DNA of 5,146 nucleotides, from contig JAABQU010000079.1 in the NCBI GenBank assembly GCA_011391285.1, forward strand, positions 1 to 5,146, read 5' to 3'. The notes beneath the pieces were generated by a model, which worked only from the letters and a program-made list of their open reading frames with translations, was not told where the DNA came from and did not search any database. Made by a program: the position numbers and the translations under genes. Of the stretch, positions 1-5,146 are shown piece after piece (within the stretch, counting starts at the first letter, position 1; each line of letters opens with the position of its first letter). Origin of the DNA: Thiobacillus sp. GTDB taxonomy: Bacteria > Pseudomonadota > Gammaproteobacteria > Burkholderiales > Thiobacillaceae.

Positions 1-3
1 CCG

Positions 4-3000
4 ATGTCTCTGCCGATGAACGTTTCTTCCACGCTTTCCCCGTTTTTTCGCCGCGCCTCGCGCTGGCTGGCGGCCCTGGCTGCGCTGGCCACGCTGGGTG
101 CTGCGTCAGCCGTGGCGCTGATGTATTTCTGGATATTGCCGAATATCGCCGATCACCGTGACACGGTGGCCAGCCTGATGTCGCGTGCGCTGGGGCAGCG
201 GGTGACGCTGGAGGCGGTATCGGGAGTGTGGCAGCAGGCGCGTCCCGAGTTCCGTCTGCGGGGGGTGCGTCTGATCGACCCCGAGGGGCGCGCCGCGCTC
301 TATCTGCCTGAACTGCATGCCGCATTTGCCTGGCGTTCGCTGCTGTTTCTGGAACCGCGCTTCAACCGCATCGAGCTTCAGGGGCTGATGCTCGGGGTGC
401 GCCGCGCGCGCGATGGCCACCTCTATGTCGGCGGCATTCCGGTCAACCCGGCCGCGCCTGACAGCGGGTTTGCCAACTGGGTGCTGCGGCAGGGTCGGGT
501 TCATGTCGGCAAGGCCACGCTCACATGGCTGGACGAGATGCGCGGTGCACCACCGCTGATTCTGCAGGCGGTCGATTTCACGCTGGCCAACACGCGCCGC
601 ACCCACCACCTGCAGATGCGAGCCATTCCCCCTGCTTCCCTGGCGCAGCCGTTGACGGTCGAGGCCCATCTGCGCGGCCGCGATGCGGAGGATGTCAGGA
701 CCTGGAGCGGCAGTATCGATGCGACCGTGACGGGCGTATCGTTTCCGCAATTGGCTTCCTGGCTGTCGCTGCCGCATCAGCCCCATCAGGGCACGGGTAC
801 GTTGAAAATGAGGTTCATGCTGGCGCGCGGTGCACTCACCGGCGTGTCGGCCGGCATGGAACTGCGCGAAGTCGAAACCACCCTGGGCGAGGGGTTGCCG
901 GCGATGCGGCTGGCCCGGGTGCAGGGCGAGGCCAGATGGGAGCAGCTGCCTGACGGTCACCGTGTGACATTTGAAAACCTGCGTGTGGCGCGGCCGGGCG
1001 CAGCCCTCGGAGCACCATTCAATGCGGGACTGGCCTGGGGTGCCGCCTCGCGTGAAATCACCGCCCGGATGTTCAGCCTGGGCGCCTGGCAATCGCTGCT
1101 GCCGAGCCTGCCGATGGAGGCGGCCTTGCGTGAGCGGCTGCAGGCGCTGCAGCCACAAGGGCGGCTCGACGACCTGCGTTTCAGCTGGAGTGGGGCGCAA
1201 CCGGCGATCGACAACTTCAACATCGCAGCCCATTTCAGCGGCATCGGGGTGACAGCGCTCGGCAGCCAGCCGGGGCTGGCCGGGCTTTCCGGGCGCATCG
1301 AGGGGGATGCGCGCGCAGGCGTGTTCGAAATCGATTCGTCGCAGCTGGCTGTCAACCTGCCCGATCTGTTTCGTGAACCGTCGTTCGGATTCGACAGCAT
1401 GCGCGCACGCGGCAGCTGGAAAAAAACCCCGCGTGGCCGCCGTGTGACGCTGGACGAAATGCGGTTTTCCAACGCCGACATGGAAGGCACGGCAAAGGGG
1501 CACTACGAACTGATCGCTGGCCATCCAGGCATCGTCGACATGACAGCCCGGCTGAACCGCGCCAAAGGGACCGCCGTGTATCGCTATTTCCCGAAAAAGG
1601 TCGGGGACAAGACGGTCGACTGGGTGAAGCAGGGCGTGGTGGCAGGCTATTCCGACGACGCGCAGCTGGAGCTGAAAGGCGACCTGAAACAGTTCCCGTT
1701 CGATCAGGGGAATGGGGTATTCCGTGTCGATGTGCAGGTGAAGGATGCCGTGATCGACTATGTGCCGGGCTGGCCGCGAATCGATGGCATTCAGGGGCGC
1801 CTGCTGTTTCAGGGCAAGCGCATGGAGGTGAACTCGAATCAGGCCCGGATCTACGATGTGGTGCTGTCGCCGGTGAAGGTTGTCATCCCCGATCTCCTTC
1901 ATCATGAGGAGATGTTGCTTGTCGACGGCGAGGCCAACGGCCCGATCCGGGACTTCATCCACTTTGCCAATGCCAGTCCGGTGGGGGCGCGCCTGCGCGG
2001 GTTCACCGATGCGCTCGAGGGCAGCGGACCGATGCAGATGAAGCTGAAACTGCGGGTACCGCTGCGCCACAATGCCGACACCACCGTGGCAGGCCGGCTT
2101 TCGTTTCAGGGCGACAGCCTGTTGCCGGCCGGCCTGCCCCGCGTCGATCAGGTGCGCGGTGACATCGATTTCACCAGCGACAGCCTGAACGCAAAAAACC
2201 TCACTGCGCAGTTCCTCGGCGGCCCGCTGCGCGTCGATGCCGTCACGCAAAATGGCCAGGTACGGTTCTTGGCGCAGGGCCGGGCTACTGCCGCCGGCAT
2301 GGCGCCCTGGCTTGGCGCGGCCTGGAGTGCACACCTGTCGGGGCAAACCGCATGGCGCGGCCAGCTCGACCTGGAGCCGGGGGGCGAGCGCATCCTGATC
2401 GATGCCGATCTCGTCGGGCTGGGTTCCAGTTTGCCCTCCCCTCTGGCGAAGGCCGTCGCGCAACCGCTGCCGCTGCGGGTGATCAGCCAGCCGCAGGGCG
2501 ATGGCCGGCTGCATGAGGTGCGGCTGGGTGGAATCGTCAGCGCGACTTGGCGCGGCATCGCGACGGGGCGCTTTGATCGTGGCGAAATCCGCTTTGGCGG
2601 CGAGGCCCTGATGCCGGACGAGCCCGGCCTGCGCCTTGCCGGAAGTGGGCGCGGCGTGGATATTTCTGGCTGGGCGGGGCTGTTGCCTGAGGGCGACGAC
2701 AAGGGACGCCTGTCGCTGTCATCGATCGATCTCGGCTTCGATACGCTTGACCTGATGGGGCGTCGTTACCAGGATGTGCGCGTGCGGGGGCGCACCCGCA
2801 ACGGCCTGTTGCGAACCCAGGTGACCGGGCGCGAAGTGAACGGCGTGCTGACCTATCGTCCGGCCGGCACATACGATTCCACAGGGGCTTCTGCCCGGAA
2901 TGGATCGGAGGCCTTGCGGGGGCAGTCAGCCCGCGTGTCGGCGCAATTCAGGCAGTTGACCATTCCGGCTGCTGCGCCTGCAACTGGCGCGGTAGAGGGC

Positions 3001-3849
3001 ATCAACGTGAAAGCTGCGGATTTTCCGATGCTGGATGTGACCGTGGAGGATTTTCGCTTGGAGGAACGCTCGCTGGGACGGCTGGAGGCCGTGGCGCACG
3101 GCGCGCCGGAAGGCATGGTGATCGACAGCCTGCAGCTGACGCATCCCGACAGCGTATTCCGCATGAGCGGCCTGTGGCGCGACGGCGCGCCGAGCCAGAC
3201 TCGTGCCGAATTGAGTCTGAAGGTACTGGACGCGGGCAGGTTCCTCGGCCGTTTTGGTTACCCGGATGCACTCAAACGCGGCAGTGCCGATATTCAGGGC
3301 AATGCCACCTGGATCGGCTCGCCCGCCGATTTCTCGTTTGATACGCTGGCAGGCCAACTTGATTTCAAGGCTGGGAAAGGGCAGTTCCTCAAGGTCGATC
3401 CCGGCATGGGCAAACTGCTGGGGGTGTTGAGCCTGCAATCACTGCCGCGCCGGCTGAGCTTCGATTTCCGTGATATCTTCAATGAAGGCTATGCCTTCGA
3501 CGATATCAGCGCCACGCTGCGCATTGCGCGCGGCGTGGTCTACAGCGATGATTTCAGGATGCGAGGGCCGGCAGCCAAGGTGAATATGTCCGGGCTGGCC
3601 GACCTCAATCAGGAAACCGTGCAGCTGCGGGTGAAAGTGATCCCGAAAATGTCCGAAAGCGTGGCCGTGGCCGGTGCCCTGATCGGCGGGCCGTTGGCAG
3701 GAGTGGGCGCGCTTGCCGCGCAAAAGCTGCTGCGCGACCCGTTCGAGGAGGCCATCAGCCGTGAATATATGGTGGTCGGAGCGTGGCAGTCGCCGGACGT
3801 CACGAAATTGACCAAAACAAAAACCGAATCTCCGGTGTCTGAACCGTGA
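4..3849 (+). CDS. yhdP: YhdP family AsmA-like envelope phospholipid-transport protein
   Basis: A 1281-residue protein, close to the roughly 1270 residues of E. coli YhdP. One hydrophobic segment at about residues 21-45, after a short basic N-terminus (FFRRASR), should anchor it in the inner membrane with the rest in the periplasm. An AsmA-like N-terminal region follows (about 50-130, with ALGQRVTLE and the GVWQQARPEFRLRGV stretch). A YhdP central domain is recognisable around 525-620 (YFPKK..., GDLKQFPFD, DYVPGWPRIDGIQGRLLF). The C-terminal AsmA-type domain spans about 1110-1272 (LDFKAGKGQFLKVDPGMG, a Gly/Ala-rich helix near 1225-1240, then YMVVGAWQSPDV). In the family, long beta-rich AsmA-like proteins bridge the periplasm; E. 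coli YhdP, TamB and YdbH redundantly support phospholipid movement to the outer membrane. The frame is open to the window edge, so the true start may lie upstream; a second ATG is at position 16 and no ribosome binding site is visible before either. The amidase gene follows 25 nt later, suggesting co-transcription. Family assignment is firm; the role is inferred from E. coli. Confidence 0.93.
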   Translation: MSLPMNVSSTLSPFFRRASRWLAALAALATLGAASAVALMYFWILPNIADHRDTVASLMSRALGQRVTLEAVSGVWQQARPEFRLRGVRLIDPEGRAALYLPELHAAFAWRSLLFLEPRFNRIELQGLMLGVRRARDGHLYVGGIPVNPAAPDSGFANWVLRQGRVHVGKATLTWLDEMRGAPPLILQAVDFTLANTRRTHHLQMRAIPPASLAQPLTVEAHLRGRDAEDVRTWSGSIDATVTGVSFPQLASWLSLPHQPHQGTGTLKMRFMLARGALTGVSAGMELREVETTLGEGLPAMRLARVQGEARWEQLPDGHRVTFENLRVARPGAALGAPFNAGLAWGAASREITARMFSLGAWQSLLPSLPMEAALRERLQALQPQGRLDDLRFSWSGAQPAIDNFNIAAHFSGIGVTALGSQPGLAGLSGRIEGDARAGVFEIDSSQLAVNLPDLFREPSFGFDSMRARGSWKKTPRGRRVTLDEMRFSNADMEGTAKGHYELIAGHPGIVDMTARLNRAKGTAVYRYFPKKVGDKTVDWVKQGVVAGYSDDAQLELKGDLKQFPFDQGNGVFRVDVQVKDAVIDYVPGWPRIDGIQGRLLFQGKRMEVNSNQARIYDVVLSPVKVVIPDLLHHEEMLLVDGEANGPIRDFIHFANASPVGARLRGFTDALEGSGPMQMKLKLRVPLRHNADTTVAGRLSFQGDSLLPAGLPRVDQVRGDIDFTSDSLNAKNLTAQFLGGPLRVDAVTQNGQVRFLAQGRATAAGMAPWLGAAWSAHLSGQTAWRGQLDLEPGGERILIDADLVGLGSSLPSPLAKAVAQPLPLRVISQPQGDGRLHEVRLGGIVSATWRGIATGRFDRGEIRFGGEALMPDEPGLRLAGSGRGVDISGWAGLLPEGDDKGRLSLSSIDLGFDTLDLMGRRYQDVRVRGRTRNGLLRTQVTGREVNGVLTYRPAGTYDSTGASARNGSEALRGQSARVSAQFRQLTIPAAAPATGAVEGINVKAADFPMLDVTVEDFRLEERSLGRLEAVAHGAPEGMVIDSLQLTHPDSVFRMSGLWRDGAPSQTRAELSLKVLDAGRFLGRFGYPDALKRGSADIQGNATWIGSPADFSFDTLAGQLDFKAGKGQFLKVDPGMGKLLGVLSLQSLPRRLSFDFRDIFNEGYAFDDISATLRIARGVVYSDDFRMRGPAAKVNMSGLADLNQETVQLRVKVIPKMSESVAVAGALIGGPLAGVGALAAQKLLRDPFEEAISREYMVVGAWQSPDVTKLTKTKTESPVSEP

Positions 3850-3866
3850 TCGTGGAAATCGTGGAA
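3849..3866 (+). repeat. Perfect 9-bp tandem duplication in the yhdP-amidase gap
   Basis: ATCGTGGAA occurs twice back to back (3849-3857 and 3858-3866). The first copy starts on the last base of the yhdP TGA stop. The second copy ends 8 nt before the annotated ATG of the amidase, so its GGAA is the only Shine-Dalgarno-like sequence for that start. The duplication therefore copied the weak ribosome binding site. It may be simple replication slippage. Confidence 0.75.
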
Positions 3867-3874
3867 TCTGTGAC

Positions 3875-4819
3875 ATGACAACGAAAAAACCAGCAAGACC
3901 CAGTGTGGCGCGTCCCAAGGGTGCCCAAGTCAAGAAGTCGGCGCCCCAGGCCGGTACCGTGCGCGTGGCGGCGATCCAGATGGCGTCCGGACCCAGCGTG
4001 CCGGCCAATCTGGCCGAGGCCGAGCAGCTCATCGAACTGGCGGTCGATGCCGGCGCGCGCCTGGTCGTGCTGCCGGAATTCTTCTGCATCATGGCCATGA
4101 AAGACAGCTATGTGGTGAAGGCGCGCGAGGCCGAGGGGCATGGTCCGATCCAGACATTCATGGCGCGCATGGCGAAGAAACACAAAATCTGGCTGGTCGG
4201 CGGCTCGGTGCCGCTGGAGGCCAGCGTGCCGAACAAGGTGCGCAACAGCTGCCTGGTGTATGACGAACGCGGCAAGCAGGTGGCGCGCTATGACAAGATC
4301 CACCTGTTCGGGCTCGACCTCGGCAACGAGCGCTACCAGGAATCCAAGCTGATCGAGCCGGGCGATAAGGTCGTCGTCGTCAACAGTCCCTTCGGCCGTA
4401 TCGGCCTGTCGATCTGCTACGACCTGCGCTTTCCCGAGCTGTACCGCGCCATGCCCGATGTCGACATCATCGTGGTGCCGTCGGCGTTCACCGCCACCAC
4501 CGGGCGTGCGCATTTCGAGACGCTGATCCGCGCGCGTGCCATCGAGAACCTCGCCTACGTGATCGCGCCGGCGCAGGGCGGCTACCATCTGTCGGGCCGT
4601 GAAACCCATGGCGACAGCATGATCGTCGACCCCTGGGGCGTGGTGCTCGACCGACTGCCGCGCGGTTCCGGCGTCGTCATCGCCAATATCAACCCGGCCT
4701 ACCAGGCCAGCCTCAGGAAGAGTCTGCCGGCGCAGCAGCACCGCTTCATCCAGTGCCAGCAGATCCAGGTCGATGTGATCGAGCGCCGCACGGTCGCCAA
4801 GCGCGAGCCCACCAAGTAG
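3875..4819 (+). CDS. Carbon-nitrogen hydrolase (Nit-type amidase, nitrilase superfamily)
   Basis: A 314-residue cytosolic enzyme of the nitrilase superfamily, expected to hydrolyse a small-molecule amide to acid plus ammonia through a cysteine thioester. All three catalytic residues are in their usual settings: Glu68 (VVLPEFF), Lys141 (RYDKIHLF) and Cys181 (GLSICYDLRFPELYR). The Nit-type signature GRAHFETLIRARAIENLAYV is at 210-229, and GDSMIVDPWG at 246-255. This resembles Nit1/YbeM-like deaminated-glutathione amidases and Nit2-like omega-amidases; sequence alone does not decide the substrate. The conserved fold begins at about residue 29 (VRVAAIQM), so the first 28 residues are a Lys/Ala/Pro-rich extension. 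The ATG at 3875 has only a weak GGAA upstream, and GTG at 3959 (Val29), with AGG 8 nt before it, is an alternative start. About 25 residues after LPAQQHR also exceed the usual core. The gene lies 25 nt after yhdP. Its TAG stop is made of a target TA plus the first base of the inserted element at 4819-5084. Confidence 0.93.
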   Translation: MTTKKPARPSVARPKGAQVKKSAPQAGTVRVAAIQMASGPSVPANLAEAEQLIELAVDAGARLVVLPEFFCIMAMKDSYVVKAREAEGHGPIQTFMARMAKKHKIWLVGGSVPLEASVPNKVRNSCLVYDERGKQVARYDKIHLFGLDLGNERYQESKLIEPGDKVVVVNSPFGRIGLSICYDLRFPELYRAMPDVDIIVVPSAFTATTGRAHFETLIRARAIENLAYVIAPAQGGYHLSGRETHGDSMIVDPWGVVLDRLPRGSGVVIANINPAYQASLRKSLPAQQHRFIQCQQIQVDVIERRTVAKREPTK

Positions 4820-4839
4820 GGCGTGCTAATACTAATTTC
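4819..4839 (+). repeat. Left terminal inverted repeat of the MITE
   Basis: This 21-bp end begins GGGCGTGCTAATAC and finishes AATTTC. It is the reverse complement of 5064-5084 except at base 8 (C here, T in the complement of the other end). Weaker pairing continues inward to 4848 (7 of 9 more positions, sharing CCGCG). Its outermost G is the third base of the amidase stop codon. The AT-rich TAATACTAATTT stands out from the GC-rich surroundings and is a plausible transposase-binding segment. Confidence 0.92.
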
Positions 4840-4852
4840 ACGCCCGCGACGA

Positions 4853-4944
4853 GGCCGATTCGGGATGCAGGCCGCGAAGCGAGACGCGCCGCAGTGTCGT
4901 TCACTGCAAGCGGCTCGCGACAAAGGAAAGCACCCGAATCGGCC
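4853..4944. repeat. Internal inverted repeat with nested hairpin in the left half of the MITE
   Basis: GGCCGATTCGGG (4853-4864) pairs perfectly with CCCGAATCGGCC (4933-4944), a 12-bp stem enclosing 68 nt. Nested inside is a 6-bp hairpin: GCAGTG (4891-4896), loop TCGTT, CACTGC (4902-4907). No T-run follows, so it does not read as a factor-independent terminator. Confidence 0.8.
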
Positions 4945-4962
4945 CGTCCCTTCGGGTTGCGC

Positions 4963-5032
4963 GCAAGAAAGCGCGTCTGCGGCGTTGCGCCGCTTGGCAA
5001 GGGATGGCCCTTGCCGGCGCGACGCGCCTTGC
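4963..5032. repeat. Branched palindrome in the right half of the MITE
   Basis: The outer stem is GCAAG (4963-4967) plus GCGCGTC (4971-4977) against GACGCGC (5021-5027) plus CTTGC (5028-5032), with an AAA bulge at 4968-4970. It encloses two hairpins. The first is GCGGCG/CGCCGC (4979-4984 and 4988-4993, 3-nt loop). The second is GGCAAGGG/CCCTTGCC (4996-5003 and 5008-5015, 4-nt loop). As RNA or extruded DNA this would form a compact three-way junction. There is no U-tract after it. Confidence 0.75.
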
Positions 5033-5063
5033 ATCCATCGCTTTCTCGCGGCAACGCGGACGC

Positions 5064-5084
5064 GAAATTAGTATTAACACGCCC
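5064..5084 (-). repeat. Right terminal inverted repeat of the MITE
   Basis: This is the inverted partner of 4819-4839, starting GAAATTAGTATTAAC and ending CACGCCC, with one mismatch over 21 bp. It is followed immediately by the second TA copy (5085-5086). Partial pairing with the left end continues inward to 5055. Confidence 0.92.
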
Positions 5085-5085
5085 T

Positions 5086-5093
5086 AAGGGAGA
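5086..5093 (+). promoter_or_regulatory. Ribosome binding site of the usp-like gene
   Basis: AAGGGAGA lies 5 nt before the ATG at 5099, a good Shine-Dalgarno match that fixes this start. It begins within the TA duplication, directly outside the right end of the MITE, so the insertion left translation initiation of the downstream gene essentially intact. Confidence 0.8.
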
Positions 5094-5098
5094 CCACC

Positions 5099-5146
5099 AT
5101 GTCACAGGTCATTGCATGCATCGACGGTTCCAGACTGACGCTCGCG
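5099..5146 (+). CDS. Universal stress protein (UspA family), 5' end only
   Basis: Only the first 16 codons are present (MSQVIACIDGSRLTLA); the frame is open at the window edge. The short beta strand followed by the acidic CIDGS turn matches the start of UspA-family proteins (compare the usual ILVAVDGS), where the conserved Asp lies at the nucleotide-binding site. Usp proteins are cytosolic, often bind ATP and are induced under stress or growth arrest. The ATG is well placed after AAGGGAGA. Before the MITE insertion this gene lay 11 nt after the amidase stop, so it was probably translated from the same mRNA. The family call rests on very few residues and could be wrong; that a coding region starts here is more certain. 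Confidence 0.7.
   Translation, partial: MSQVIACIDGSRLTLA

Larger units (their letters stand above)
4819..5084. mobile_element. MITE-like non-autonomous element, 266 bp, TA target duplication
   Basis: This element fills nearly the whole 279-bp gap between the amidase and the usp-like gene. It starts with GGGCGTG and ends with CACGCCC. Its terminal inverted repeats match at 20 of 21 positions and, extended inward, at about 27 of 30. The dinucleotide TA stands immediately outside both ends (4817-4818 and 5085-5086), as expected of the TA duplication made by IS630/Tc1-mariner transposases. The interior is GC-rich, packed with palindromes and has no credible gene, so transposition would need an enzyme supplied in trans. 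Removing the element plus one TA gives a natural junction (stop TAA, 11 nt containing GGGAG, ATG), strong support for a clean insertion. The architecture is seen directly; the transposase family is inferred from the TA duplication. I do not recognise a named family. Confidence 0.85.

Noticed and set aside
106..2514. 802-codon open frame on the minus strand opposite yhdP
   Set aside because: It is a shadow frame in GC-rich coding sequence. The translation is rich in His, Arg, Gln and Pro with no recognisable domain, and the opposite strand holds an unmistakable YhdP-family protein.
3800..4741. 313-codon open frame on the minus strand opposite the amidase
   Set aside because: It is antisense to a gene with an intact catalytic triad. 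The translation is His/Asp/Arg-rich, low in complexity and without family features.
4996..5015. Strong GC hairpin as a factor-independent terminator
   Set aside because: The 8-bp stem with a 4-nt loop is followed by GGCGCGACG rather than a T-run, so it is better explained as part of the element's internal palindrome.
4823..5071. 82-codon open frame within the MITE, plus overlapping minus-strand frames
   Set aside because: It lies entirely inside the palindromic element, runs through both arms, has no ribosome binding site and gives an Arg/Ala-rich translation. Such frames are common by-products of GC-rich repeats.
5046..5084. Outward promoter at the right end of the MITE
   Set aside because: TAGTAT and TATTAA in the AT-rich end match a -10 box at only 4 of 6 positions, and nothing resembling TTGACA lies 16-18 nt upstream of either.

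Overview
The window comes from a GC-rich proteobacterial chromosome, most likely a betaproteobacterium. This is judged from the base composition, from a YhdP-type envelope protein followed directly by a Nit-type amidase, and from the style of both proteins. I cannot name the genus from sequence alone. All genes are on the + strand.

Layout. Positions 4-3849 hold a very large inner-membrane-anchored AsmA-like protein of the YhdP family, thought to help carry phospholipid across the periplasm to the outer membrane. After a 25-nt gap, which contains a perfect 9-bp tandem duplication, positions 3875-4819 encode a carbon-nitrogen hydrolase (nitrilase superfamily, Nit1/Nit2-like) with an intact Glu-Lys-Cys catalytic triad. 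Positions 5099-5146 are the first 16 codons of a gene that looks like a universal stress protein (UspA family); it is cut by the window edge and has a good ribosome binding site. The three genes probably were, and may still be, one transcription unit.

The most informative part is the 279-bp space between the second and third genes. It is almost entirely one 266-bp non-coding element (4819-5084). It has 21-bp near-perfect terminal inverted repeats (20/21, extending to about 27/30), a TA dinucleotide on both flanks, and strong internal palindromes. This is the architecture of a MITE mobilised by an IS630/Tc1-mariner-type transposase. The insertion point is inside the stop codon of the amidase gene. 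Removing the element and one TA copy restores AAG-TAA followed by GGGAGACCACC-ATG, so the ancestral stop was TAA and the two genes lay 11 nt apart. The element's first base, G, turned TAA into TAG, so the protein end was unchanged, while the ribosome binding site of the downstream gene survived just outside the right end.

Apart from this element the region is ordinary housekeeping sequence. I found no RNA genes, CRISPR arrays, phage genes or convincing factor-independent terminators.
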